A stretch of 64,000 nucleotides of DNA from assembly GCF_037392515.1 (NCBI RefSeq), contig NW_027133924.1, positions 29,683 to 93,682 on the forward strand, written 5' to 3'. Both the position numbers and the translations under genes were made by a program. Position 1 is the first letter of the stretch. Every line of letters begins with the position of its first letter. This DNA comes from Haliotis asinina (taxonomy: Eukaryota > Mollusca > Gastropoda > Lepetellida > Haliotidae). This document shows, piece after piece, positions 8,290-19,594 of the stretch. The notes beneath the pieces are model-generated. The model worked only from the letters and a program-made list of their open reading frames with translations, ran no database searches and was not told where the DNA came from.

Positions 8290-8850
8290 ACCCCCCGTGT
8301 GGATCCGGGGGCATATTTGGTCCACCAATCCGTTGGCCGTGGGTTGCGTCCCTGTGTCGGTGGAGGAGGGGATCCTGGTGGTTGAGGGTAATGGGGGCCT
8401 CGAACGACGTTCCTGTTACTCAACACACCACTTTGGCCCTGACTTCACCTAGACGGGTGGTAGAACTGGCCCGGTTCTATCAATCGGCTGGTCACGCCAT
8501 GCCCTGTGCATGGACAAACTTCCTCAGCAATTATTGTGCATGTTTGTACATTTGTGACAATGAGCGTTTGTTATTATCATACTCTATACTATAATAATTT
8601 GCCTAGAGTCCTATGCCAGAAGGCGGTGGCTCATGGGCCAATCTAGTGATGTTGACCTCCGAATGATGTATGTCTCTAATTTCTTGTCTAGGGCCGAACC
8701 AGTCTGGCATTGAATTGGTCGACAAATACAGCTATTCGTGTCATATTCGCTGGAGTATACTATCCCTGTATCCCTGGTGTCAGCATCTTGGATACCCGTT
8801 GCTAATAGACACCGTCCTTGTTGACACTCCATGGTGGGTGGGGAGCAGGG
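8290..8850 (+). other. Nimb-like LINE 5' UTR
   Basis: This is a 561-nt leader between the ribozyme motif and ORF1. It is GC-richer near its start. It contains a small open frame beginning MGASNDVPVTQ (ATG at 8390) and other short upstream ATGs, none with a recognisable domain. No further structure is called. Confidence 0.7.
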
Positions 8851-10106
8851 ATGGTGAATGATTTTCCTTTCGCCATGACTTTCCAACAAGCTGGTTCAAC
8901 TCGACATGACAAAAAACGACGTCTGGACGAACTAGATCGTCCATCCGACACAAATTCAACCACTGATTCCTGGGCTAATCGAAGCAACTGATTTTCTGCC
9001 TAACAAACTCAACCCATTTGCCGTGTCAAAAGCTATCTATGGGATCTGTGGGGAGGTGAAAAATGTCACCCGTCTCCGTAATGGTTCACTGTTAGTTGAG
9101 TGCGCACGGAGACAGCAATCTCTAAATCTTATGTCTGTTAAAACATTTGCCAATATAGAAGTTGCCGTGTCCGTGCACAAAACTCTTAATTCGTGCCGTG
9201 GTATCATACGTGACAGGGCACGCTCTCTGTATGATATGAGTGAAGAGGATATTGCAGCTGAGCTTGAAGATCAGGGGGTTACAGCAGTGAAACGTTTCAC
9301 CATTAAAAAGGATGGAATTGTAACTAAAACAAATATATATCTTCTAACATTTGCCAGACCTTCTTTACCACAGTCAATTAAGGCAGGATATCTTAACATC
9401 GGGGTGGATGTGTATTGTCCCCAATCCACTCCGGTGTTATAAATGTCAACAGTTTGGTCATGGGACTTACTCATGTCGTAATCCTGCAGTATGTTATCGC
9501 TGTGGCGATCCTCATGATGGCACAGGTTGCGAGAATGATCTCAAGTGTGTTAACTGCAAAGAGACTCATGCTGCTTCTTCAAGGTCATGCCCTATATATC
9601 AAAGGGAATCGAAGATAATGAAAATAAAATGTGAAAAAAATCTCTCTTATTTTGAAGCCAAAAAACTTTTCACCACTCAGTCCTCAACCCCATCAAATAT
9701 AACATATTCTGCTGCAGTTACCCGTTCTGTAGCAATGTCCTCAGCTGCATGTCAAACTGACTTGACCTGGGTCAAATCAGAAAAATCTGTGTTTTCATCT
9801 AACAAACCTGCTTCTGAACCGAAAGAATCTACTGCCCCAGTCACTCAAATAACGTCTGAGTCTCAGACAGAAATTCAGTCTGAGTCATCACAATTGACTG
9901 CTTCGCCACTAGCCACATCACAACCACCCACTATTCCAGTGAAAAAGCAGAAAGGTAAAAAATTACATATGACAGAAACACATGTTGTTCCTCTACAAAA
10001 TACTTTTGGGCCTCTAGACATGGAGGTGACCCCATACTCACAGGACGAGCGGAGGTGCTTACCCCCGTCACGTTCTCGCGAAAGATCGCCCATTGAGCCA
10101 CCATGA
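8851..10106 (+). pseudogene. Nimb-like LINE ORF1 (zinc-knuckle RNA-binding protein), frameshifted
   Basis: ORF1 proteins of I-group LINEs bind the element RNA. The first in-frame ATG is 8851 (GGGATGG context); an alternative is 8875. After a basic, Asp/Ser/Thr-rich N-terminus the frame shifts near 8965-8975. It continues through a central domain that includes SKAIYGICGEVKNVTRLRNG. It shifts again at ~9408-9416 just before three zinc knuckles (first CYKC at 9435). The Ser/Thr/Gln-rich tail ends in SRSRERSP. The stop TGA (10104-10106) overlaps the ORF2 ATG (10103) as ATGA. Both frameshifts occur in every unit. Confidence 0.92.
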
Positions 10107-13100
10107 CTCAGCTGGCCAATATAATTCAATGGAACTGCAGAGGGATTAAAAATAACTTTAACGAGTTACAGTTACTCGTACAAGATCATCAACCGTCGGC
10201 ATTCTGTATCCAAGAGACATATCTTAAAGATACAGATAATTTTAAATTGAGACAGTATGATGCTTACCATTCTTTTTCTCCTCAGAGGGATCGTGCAACT
10301 GGAGGAGCTTCTATTTTAGTACATCACAACGTCATCCATAGCCCTGTCGCTCTAAATACACAATTGCAAACTGTAGCTGTTCGTATTACTTTGCACATGG
10401 CGCTGACATTGTGCAGTTTGTACATACCGCCCTCTTCAAATATTCACAAATCAGATCTTCAAAATTTATACGATCAACTCCCGAAGCCATGTTTAATCAC
10501 GGGCGATCTTAACGGACACAACCCACTTTGGGGAAGTGTCAACACAAATAGGAAGGGTAAATCATCGAGGATTTCATATCTGATAATAACTTATGTATTT
10601 TCAATGACGATTCAGCTACTTACCTACATCCAGCTACGGGAACATATTCTTCCCTGGATATATCATTTGCCGACTCAAATTTGTGTAATGAATTCGAATG
10701 GGAGGTGCATGATGACCTGTGTGGGAGTGATCACTTCCCAACTATTCTTAAAGGCATTATCCCTGGGGATGATCCACCCTTATCCAGACGGAACTTCAAG
10801 AAGGCTGACTGGTCCTTATATAAAACACTTTGTAGAGGTGCATGATGACCTGTGTGGGAGTGATCACTTCCCAACTATTCTTAAAGGCATTATCCCTGGG
10901 GATGATCCACCCTTATCCAGACGGAACTTCAAGAAGGCTGACTGGTCCTTATATAAAACACTTTGTATTGATCATTTAAAACCTGATGTTTTTGTAAACA
11001 GCGAAGATCCTATACAGCTGTTTTCAGATATAATCAATAACATTGCTGACCAAACTATCCCCAAGTCCTCTGCAATTCCACATGTTCGCAAACCATGGTT
11101 TACTAATGACTGTTAACAGGCCAGAAAGAGTAGGAGGAAAGCGGAAAAGTATTTTCGCCGCCACCCTACAGTACATAATTTAGATAGAGTAAAAATTTTA
11201 AATGCCAAGGCTCGACGCACTTTTAAACAGAGTAAACGCCTGTCTTTGAGGAACTATGTCTCCAAAATTAATTCCCGTACACCCATGTCTAAGGTGTGGA
11301 ATATGATACAAAGAATTACGGGCAAAGGTTCCAGATCTACTGTTCATCATCTGAAGGATGGTGACCGGGTATTAACTGATAAATCTGATATTGCCAACAA
11401 GCTTGGTGAAACTCTCGCCAAACATTCTTCTTCGTCCAATTACGTACCTGAATTTAAACACTACCAGAAACAGCAGGAGAAGAAGAGAATAAATTTTACC
11501 TCAGACAATGGCGAAGACTATAATGAATTATTTTCATTACATGAGCTACACACTGCCCTTGAGCAAGCTCATGATACAGCGTCAGGAGTTGACTATATTC
11601 ACTATCAGCTCCTGAAACATTTGCCCAAATCATGTTTGGAAACAATGCTCAATATTTTTGATTCAATATGGACTTAGGGAAAATTCCCGTCTTCTTGGCG
11701 TAATGCTATTGTAGATCCTATTCCAAAACCTGGCCGGGATCATACTGATCCGTCGAATTACAGACCAAGTTCTTAAACGAGTTGTGTCTGTAAAACCATG
11801 GAGCGTATGGTAAACAGTCGATTAACATGGTTTCTTGAAACTAACAACCTTATCACAAATATTCAGTGTGGTTTCAGGAAGAATCGTAGTACCATTGATC
11901 ATTTGGTACGTTTAGAATCCTTTGTAAAAAATGCATTTATCAATAAGCAACATGCTGTACCGATCTTTTTTTGATCTCGAGAAAGCATACGATACCACCT
12001 GGAAGCATGGCATTTTAAAGGATTTACATGGTTTCGGTTTAAGGGGTCGTTTACCTCTGTTTATATCGCAATTTTTACAAGGCAGGCAATTTCAAGTCCG
12101 AGTAGGTTCTACCCTGTCTGATCATTACAATCAGCATCAGGGTGTTCCGCAAGGCAGCATTTTGTCTGTGACCTTATTTAGTATCAAGATCAACAGTTTA
12201 TCCAAGGTTTTAAACGATTCAATAGATGGATCACTTTTCGTGGATGATTTTAATATTTCCTGTCGCGGTAAGAATATGCATACTATTGAACGGCAACTGC
12301 AATTATGTTTAAACAAAATAAATAAATGGTGTCTTGAGAATGGTTTTAAATTTTCTAAGACAAAAACTAATTGCTTCCATTTCTGCCGTAAGTATAAACC
12401 ACATAAGGACCCAGAATTATTTTTAAATGGCACTCCTATCAAAGTCGTTAAGGAGGCCAAGTTCTTAGGTTTGATTTTCGACTCTCATTTAACTTTTCTT
12501 CCGCATATCAAATACTTGAAAACTAAATGCCTGAAGGCACTTGATCTATTGAAAGTTGTGTCAAATTCAAAATGGGGAGGGGATCAAGCTACTCTCCTGC
12601 ACCTATACCGTGCACTTGTCCGTTCGAAGCTTGATTATGGCTCCATCATTTATGGTGGAGCCTGTAAAAGCAATCTAAAACTCCTTGATTCTATCCACCA
12701 CCAAGGTCTGAGACTTTGTCTTTGGTCGTTCCGAACTTCTCCTATTGACAGTCTCTATGTCGAAGCCGATGAACCATCTCTTACACAGCGCCGTATCAAA
12801 TTAGCTCTACAATATATTACAAAACTATACTCTAACGAATCCAACCCTGCTTTTAACTGTGTTTTCGATCCTCTTTATGAGCATTTATACATCAAAAAGT
12901 CTTCTCTTGTTCCACCTTTTGGGCACAGAATTAAACCATTCATTTCTGCTGCCGGCATTGAGCTGAAAAGTATAGCGCCTTCTCGTCTTCTCCTCCTTGG
13001 CAATTAGTGAGGCCACAAGTTGACCTCACATTAACAAAGTTTAAAAAATCAGACACAAACGAATTACAATATAAACAAGAGTTTATGCAATTAAAAAATA

Positions 13101-13900
13101 ATTATAGTACATACAAATCCTTATTTACAGATGGTTCCAAGGATGGTTGCACAGTTGCTTGTGCCACTGTCATTGGATCCAGAACAATATCTTCTCGATT
13201 ACCTGATAACAGCTCCATTTTCACTGCAGAAGCTAACGCAATATTAACGGCTCTTCAATATATTCAAAGACATCCTAATCATGTACAGTATATAATTTTT
13301 TCTGATTCTCTTTCTTGCCTTCAGGCTATTAAAAATTTGTCTTGTAAACATCCACTTTTAATTGACATAATTGAATTGTATAATGATCTTACAACTGGCA
13401 GTGCGACATCTTTTGTTGGTTACCCAGCCATGTCGGTATTTCTGGGAATGCAATGGCCGATCTTGCTGCTAAGGCTGCACTCAACAAATCTGTGACACCA
13501 CGACTTATTCCATGCAGTGACTATAAAGCTAGCATTAGAACTTACATTCGTGATCTGATGCAAAAGAAGTGGGACACCCAAGTTGGAATAAATAAATTAC
13601 ATGCCATAAAACCTTATATTGGTTACACTCACTTGGGCTGTCAGTCCAGATTTGAAGAGGTCGCATTGGCCATACGCGTTACACCCACAGTTATTTACTA
13701 AAAGGTGATGATCCTCCGTTTTGTATCCCTTGTGATGAGAGAACCACGGTCAAGCATATCCTGCTTGACTGTTGAATTCTCCATCATAAGGGATAACTAT
13801 ATATTTCAATGTCAAAACAATGAAGGATCTTTTAAGCACAGTTAGTACTCATTTAATTCTTGGATTTTTAAAAGAAATTGATTTTCTTATTGAATTGTAA
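10103..13900 (+). pseudogene. Nimb-like LINE ORF2, unit 2 copy, with endonuclease duplication
   Basis: Same domains and shared lesions as the copy at 749. The 133-bp duplication (a 3n+1 length) brings the frame open since the start codon back into the correct frame, so one frame runs 337 codons (10103-11116). It contains the N-terminal endonuclease motifs and, after ~90 out-of-frame residues, the SDH motif. It still stops at the shared TAA (11114-11116). The RNase H C-run is intact here, but the frame is still shifted by an apparent earlier one-base loss in TTTTGTTGG. Confidence 0.92.
10702..10967 (+). repeat. 133-bp direct tandem duplication inside ORF2 endonuclease
   Basis: Two exact copies, 10702-10834 and 10835-10967, start GAGGTGCATGATGACC and end CACTTTGTA. 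No microhomology is seen at the junction. It occurs in no other unit. Confidence 0.97.
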
Positions 13901-14465
13901 TTGATATGTTCTGTAAATAGTTGTATTTTAATGATTGGTAGTTTAAATTAGTAACTTAGATTGTTAGTGGCTGTACCCTCAACGGGGGTTGAAGTATTGT
14001 AAAATTATTGTCCTCCTGAGAGGGTACGTAAGTCCAATACTCTCATAGTCAATTTAAATCTACTACTAGTTTTTAATCGTAGAATATTTGTTGTTTTTAA
14101 GTCATGGCTAAATTTCAGGATAATCGCCAATAGCTGAAGGGGTGGTGTAAATCCAGCTAGGTTTCATGCAGGTAGCAGAAGTAATGTAAGTCCCCATGGA
14201 CCTTAGTATGGTGATCTACTTCAGTTGTTGGCGATCTATAGCCCCGGTTTTATGTTGTATTGTCTTCTTTAAATCCAATGTTTTAACTTTCAATGCTAGT
14301 TTTATGTTCTGTGATACTCTAGTGTTTTTACTGTCCTTCGCTGACAGGTTTTACTTTTTCTCTTTTCTCATCCTAACATTACTATAACTTATTTTGTTCT
14401 CGTCACGATATGGCTGCAATATTGCCGATGTGACGTTAAATGTTAACTCACTCACTCACTCACTC
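13901..14465 (+). other. Nimb-like LINE 3' UTR and (ACTC)5 tail, unit 2
   Basis: No coding content. The terminal hairpin is at 14402-14434 and the tail at 14446-14465. Confidence 0.85.
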
Positions 14466-14474
14466 TATAAAATA
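14463..14474 (+). repeat. Target-site duplication, 3' copy, unit 2
   Basis: CTCTATAAAATA, pairing with 8219-8230. Confidence 0.9.
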
Positions 14475-14713
14475 CTGAGCCCACTGAAAGCAGTAATCGC
14501 ACTCTATTTTCGTTCTTAAACGTCACAAACCAAGTGCCATTCGCCTTTGGTTTCCATATTGAAAGAATTGGTTGCATGTTGAATAATATCAAACACATTT
14601 TCCCTGTCAAAATTTCTAATTGCAGATTTCATACGAACCGTCTGATGTATCGTCCTCCGATCCAGGAAACGGGTCGGCACAGCAGGTTCCACAACTGCAG
14701 CATGATAGGCCAT
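14475..14713 (-). pseudogene. Tx1-clade LINE ORF1 N-terminal part, unit 2
   Basis: Starts at ATG 14713. The frame break lies near 14538-14548. It continues across the Nimb element into 8230. It has A where unit 1 has T at 5148. Confidence 0.8.
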
Positions 14714-15538
14714 GGTCCTTAAGAACAATGGGGGTAGACCCAGAGGTCACATGAAATATGACAATTTTTGTGAAGGCAACAAAATGTTAAAATAACCTTA
14801 TTTATTCCTTTGAATACACAGAGTGCAGGCGCTAAAACGTCGGGGCGACGTAGGAAAAGCATCCTGCAGCTAGCGCCATGAGCCGGTGGATTGGCGCTTA
14901 ATTAACGAGGCGCGGGGACACAGCACTTGGAGGAGTTTGTGCAGTCACCCCCAGACAAGCGTAAACAAACAGTGCAACTGACCGCGTGGACTAAATCCAC
15001 TAAACTTAAATACAGTGCAAGTATCAAAACAATGGTAGGATACGTGAACTTTAGTCACAAATGTTGTTTTATTTAAAAAATATAATGAAAGTTAAAGACA
15101 TTTTGAAATTTCAATGTAAACTGATCCAGGGGAAACGCGCTGAAGTTTCTGGTATCTCCTTACCACTTGAAAACACTTACTAGGGGTTAGCTGGCTCTTA
15201 AGACGTGTGTTATCGGGCAGAATGTGGTTGTGAGGGTGTGAGAATCTACGACGTTATTACCGGCGTGCGACACCATGGCCAACGTCCTTGGATACTGGGA
15301 CAGACAAACTGCAAGTGGAAAATAAATCACTTTGAGGAACTTCCCGGGGCTTGGTTTGGTCGGAGTACAATGTGGTTGAGTGGATGGGTCCATTTCTTCA
15401 GTTTGGAAGTGGTTGCATGGTGCCTCCAGTGAAACGGACGCGCGAAAAGGTAGGCAAAGTGAGATTAAAAAAGGGAAATGATATGTGGAAAAGAGAGGGC
15501 TAAGTTAAGCGTTCTATTTTTTGAATTGTATTATGAGT
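14714..15538. other. Unassigned spacer, unit 2
   Basis: Same content as 5226-6050, with the foldback at 14824-14877 and the U2 3' box at 15513-15521. One private substitution, T at 15141. No gene seen. Confidence 0.6.
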
Positions 15539-15691
15539 GGTGAGCCATTCCCGGAGGTACTGCAATACCGGGTCAACCCGTGATGAGGGCGGAGCAAGCT
15601 CCGTGGCACCTCATCCCGTTGCAAAAATCAGTTTAATATCGATGTCTCCAATAGGACACGTATCAGATATTAAGCTGATAAGAACAGATAC
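15539..15691 (-). pseudogene. U2: U2 snRNA remnant, unit 2
   Basis: Identical to the unit 1 remnant over its 153 nt. It joins the A-rich LINE end at 15692. Confidence 0.92.
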
Positions 15692-16318
15692 TTTTTTTTT
15701 CTTTTTGATAAAATTTAATGCATATAACAAATTTACAAGCTCGGCCTAAAAGTATATCACAAAAAAGAAGTTTTGCCCTGCAGCGCTAACAACTAAAGAA
15801 CTAAAAGAGGAAATTGCCAAACCTGGCTACATGCAATACACATTCACACTATATACATCAAATGAAGATAGATCTAGATGAAACACACGTAAATGAAGCA
15901 TACATAATATATATTAACAAACGAGAAATACAAACAAACATGCCATATTCTAACTGACAACCAATCAAACCATATATATATATAAAGAATCATCAACATG
16001 CACATACTATATACATCACACTATACAAACAATATACATGCACAACATCACTATGTAAAATGCTACACATGCCAAAACCTGGCTACATGCACAATACATA
16101 TTTACAATATAAAGATCAAATGAAGTATGAACTGAATGAAGCGAGCATAAATGAAGCATTCGAAAAGGAAACAAGGGTAAATGAAGCGTACGTAAACCAA
16201 TAAACTCAAATGAAGCGTACATAATATATAGATAGATTCACAAACTTTTATGCCACATTATGGCTACAAAGTGTCAGTCAGTTAGAGCAAAAGTATGTGC
16301 ATATATTTATCTATTAAG
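15692..16318 (-). other. Tx1-clade LINE 3' UTR, unit 2
   Basis: Noncoding, with the degenerate ~255-bp internal duplication and the A-rich end against U2. Confidence 0.75.
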
Positions 16319-17718
16319 TTAAATATGTAATTCTAATAAATGATCGGGATTGATTTTACCAAATACTGAAGTTGAAAGCCAGTACCAGGAAAAGACAGAT
16401 AGCGGAAAGCGACAAAAGTCAACCTTGACACGTGTCCTAAGGAAACATAGAAAACGCAACATGATATCATTTCCATTTAATTTTCTGTGCTCAAATTTAT
16501 TTGAATTCCGAATAAGCAAAATTGTATATTTTGCCAAAGTTAAAAGGTAAATGCATAATGATTTTTTATAAGAATTTGGAATTTTAGGAACCAAATTAAA
16601 CCGAATGACTTCGTTAGATCTTTCCAATAAGCCAAAAGACAATTGATCTAACCACTGGAAAACGATATCCCACAAAACATCAACACACGAGCAATAGATG
16701 AAAAGATTGTCAGAAGTTTCTATTGCTATACGACAGAGTGGACAGTTAGGAGTGATAGACATTCCCCGAGTATAAAGTGTATACCCTAAGGGGAGAGAAT
16801 CATAGATGAGACGATAATTGACCGATTTCGAAAGTGGATCCACGAAGGAATTGTGTAGATTAAGCCAAACCTGCTGAAAAGGAATACGTGGATACAACGT
16901 TTCAACTTTATTTTCCACAACAGTTTGTAATAAACAAGCATAGTACTGTTTTGATGTAAACCGAAACATATCTATCAAATAATTTGAATTGACAGCTTCA
17001 AACTGTCTTAAAGCCAATAAACACGTCTGATACAATAATGGCATCGTCTCAGAATGAGGAAATAATAGTGAAGCAAAAGTAGGACAATAGTGACGTAAAG
17101 ACATTCCTAACCAATATTTTGCAAAAAATGTCCACTTAGTTGAAGAATTATGCAAAAGATTTTGAATGTGCTTTAAATAAAAAGAATATAATTTTGATTG
17201 GATGTGAACTACACCCAAACCCCCATCCAAAATAGGTTTATAGCACACAGACCTCCGAATAGGCTTAGCAGTGGACTGTCAAATAAAACGAAAAGTCTCC
17301 CTCTGAAAAAGGTCGACATAATGTTTTGAAAATATTGTTACAGCCCCTCGATACCAAAATTTAGACAAAGCCATGACATTGCACACAGTAGATTTGCCCA
17401 GGTGATAACACCTTAGACACACTGGCAACCGACCCGGGGCAGTGACTAGCATGGACATTCTGTCACCCAGTCTAACAATATATGGAATATCTTCAGCTTT
17501 TCCACTGTCAACTTGCAACTGGACAGTTCTCACACCAGTCTGAACAGGGGATCCCCCAATTAACATAGTTTCAGGAGTTATGCTCAGCACCTTCCCAAAT
17601 CTCCTAAAGTAGGAATCCAGGAATTCATTGGATACTACACCATGAATCCAGTGTACTCTCAAATCCAGTACTTCCTTGTCGTAGGGAGAAAAGTCTATTT
17701 TAATGTCTCTATAAAATA
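16319..17718 (-). pseudogene. Tx1-clade LINE ORF1/ORF2 deletion fusion, unit 2
   Basis: Shares the deletion junction (near 17393-17403), the in-frame TGA (17281-17279) and the Asn in the C-terminal zinc motif. It encodes Leu where unit 1 has Ile (unit 1 base 7670). Confidence 0.88.
17707..17718 (+). repeat. Target-site duplication, 5' copy, unit 2
   Basis: CTCTATAAAATA, pairing with 23818-23829. Confidence 0.9.
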
Positions 17719-17719
17719 A

Positions 17720-17777
17720 GCACCCATGGCGAGCCACCTCCTCGTGGTGGGTGCTGGGTAACGCTAAGTGCTCGCCA
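17720..17777 (+). ncRNA. HDV-like ribozyme, unit 2
   Basis: Same bases as at 8232-8289; P2 closes with CTCGCCA at 17771-17777. Confidence 0.85.
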
Positions 17778-18338
17778 ACCCCCCGTGTGGATCCGGGGGC
17801 ATATTTGGTCCACCAATCCGTTGGCCGTGGGTTGCGTCCCTGTGTCGGTGGAGGAGGGGATCCTGGTGGTTGAGGGTAATGGGGGCCTCGAACGACGTTC
17901 CTGTTACTCAACACACCACTTTGGCCCTGACTTCACCTAGACGGGTGGTAGAACTGGCCCGGTTCTATCAATCGGCTGGTCACGCCATGCCCTGTGCATG
18001 GACAAACTTCCTCAGCAATTATTGTGCATGTTTGTACATTTGTGACAATGAGCGTTTGTTATTATCATACTCTATACTATAATAATTTGCCTAGAGTCCT
18101 ATGCCAGAAGGCGGTGGCTCATGGGCCAATCTAGTGATGTTGACCTCCGAATGATGTATGTCTCTAATTTCCTGTCTAGGGCCGAACCAGTCTGGCATTG
18201 AATTGGTCGACAAATACAGCTATTCGTGTCATATTCGCTGGAGTATACTATCCCTGTATCCCTGGTGTCAGCATCTTGGATACCCGTTGCTAATAGACAC
18301 CGTCCTTGTTGACACTCCATGGTGGGTGGGGAGCAGGG
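17778..18338 (+). other. Nimb-like LINE 5' UTR, unit 2
   Basis: Noncoding leader with one private substitution (C at 18172). Confidence 0.7.
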
Positions 18339-19594
18339 ATGGTGAATGATTTTCCTTTCGCCATGACTTTCCAACAAGCTGGTTCAACTCGACATGACAA
18401 AAAACGACGTCTGGACGAACTAGATCGTCCATCCGACACAAATTCAACCACTGATTCCTGGGCTAATCGAAGCAACTGATTTTCTGCCTAACAAACTCAA
18501 CCCATTTGCCGTGTCAAAAGCTATCTATGGGATCTGTGGGGAGGTGAAAAATGTCACCCGTCTCCGTAATGGTTCACTGTTAGTTGAGTGCGCACGGAGA
18601 CAGCAATCTCTAAATCTTATGTCTGTTAAAACATTTGCCAATATAGAAGTTGCCGTGTCCGTGCACAAAACTCTTAATTCGTGCTGTGGTATCATACGTG
18701 ACAGGGCACGCTCTCTGTATGATATGAGTGAAGAGGATATTGCAGCTGAGCTTGAAGATCAGGGGGTTACAGCAGTGAAACGTTTCACCATTAAAAAGGA
18801 TGGAATTGTAACTAAAACAAATATATATCTTCTAACATTTGCCAGACCTTCTTTACCACAGTCAATTAAGGCAGGATATCTTAACATCGGGGTGGATGTG
18901 TATTGTCCCCAATCCACTCCGGTGTTATAAATGTCAACAGTTTGGTCATGGGACTTACTCATGTCGTAATCCTGCAGTATGTTATCGCTGTGGCGATCCT
19001 CATGATGGCACAGGTTGCGAGAATGATCTCAAGTGTGTTAACTGCAAAGAGACTCATGCTGCTTCTTCAAGGTCATGCCCTATATATCAAAGGGAATCGA
19101 AGATAATGAAAATAAAATATGAAAAAAATCTCTCTTATTTTGAAGCCAAAAAACTTTTCACCACTCAGTCCTCAACCCCATCAAATATAACATATTCTGC
19201 TGCAGTTACCCGTTCTGTAGCAATGTCCTCAGCTGCATGTCAAACTGACTTGACCTGGGTCAAATCAGAAAAATCTGTGTTTTCATCTAACAAACCTGCT
19301 TCTGAACCGAAAGAATCTACTGCCCCAGTCACTCAAATAACGTCTGAGTCTCAGACAGAAATTCAGTCTGAGTCATCACAATTGACTGCTTCGCCACTAG
19401 CCACATCACAACCACCCACTATTCCAGTGAAAAAGCAGAAAGGTAAAAAATTACATATGACAGAAACACATGTTGTTCCTCTACAAAATACTTTTGGGCC
19501 TCTAGACATGGAGGTGACCCCATACTCACAGGACGAGCGGAGGTGCTTACCCCCGTCACGTTCTCGCGAAAGATCGCCCATTGAGCCACCATGA
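18339..19594 (+). pseudogene. Nimb-like LINE ORF1, units 2-3 copy
   Basis: Carries the two shared frameshifts. Private substitutions are T at 18685 (Arg to Cys) and A at 19119 (Cys to Tyr, just after the third knuckle). Confidence 0.92.

Larger units (their letters stand above)
1..9354 (+). repeat. Array unit 1 (arbitrary phase)
   Basis: This unit is 9,354 bp. Private differences are loss of one C in the run at 3936-3937 (RNase H region), T at 5148 where the other units have A, and T at 7670 where the others have G. With unit 2 it shares A at 4428, where units 3-7 have G. Confidence 0.95.
8231..14465 (+). mobile_element. Nimb-like (I-clade) LINE, full length, carrying a 133-bp internal duplication
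   Basis: The copy is 6,235 bp, made of the 6,102-bp element plus a 133-bp tandem duplication in the endonuclease region (10702-10834 repeated at 10835-10967). Order: ribozyme motif, 5' UTR, ORF1, ORF2, 3' UTR, ACTC tail. A 12-bp target duplication flanks it. Confidence 0.95.
6204..14713 (-). mobile_element. Tx1-clade (Keno-like) LINE, internally deleted, containing the nested Nimb-like LINE
   Basis: The element reads on the minus strand from ORF1 ATG at 14713, to the insertion point at 14475, across the Nimb-like LINE to 8230, and on to its A-rich 3' end at 6204 against U2. Its 5' limit lies somewhere above 14713. Joining the two sides at the target duplication gives a continuous ORF1 frame. 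This proves that the halves in neighbouring units belong together and that the Nimb-like element came second. Confidence 0.85.
9355..18842 (+). repeat. Array unit 2 (9,488 bp)
   Basis: Private differences are the 133-bp duplication at 10702-10967, T at 11589 (Ala to Val), T at 15141, C at 18172 and T at 18685 (Arg to Cys in ORF1). It shares A at the position equivalent to 4428 with unit 1. Confidence 0.95.

Noticed and set aside
7791-8426. 211-residue minus-strand open frame taken as one protein
   Set aside because: Its first ~65 codons are the antisense of the Nimb-like 5' end. Only the part from 8230 down is the Tx1-like pseudogene.
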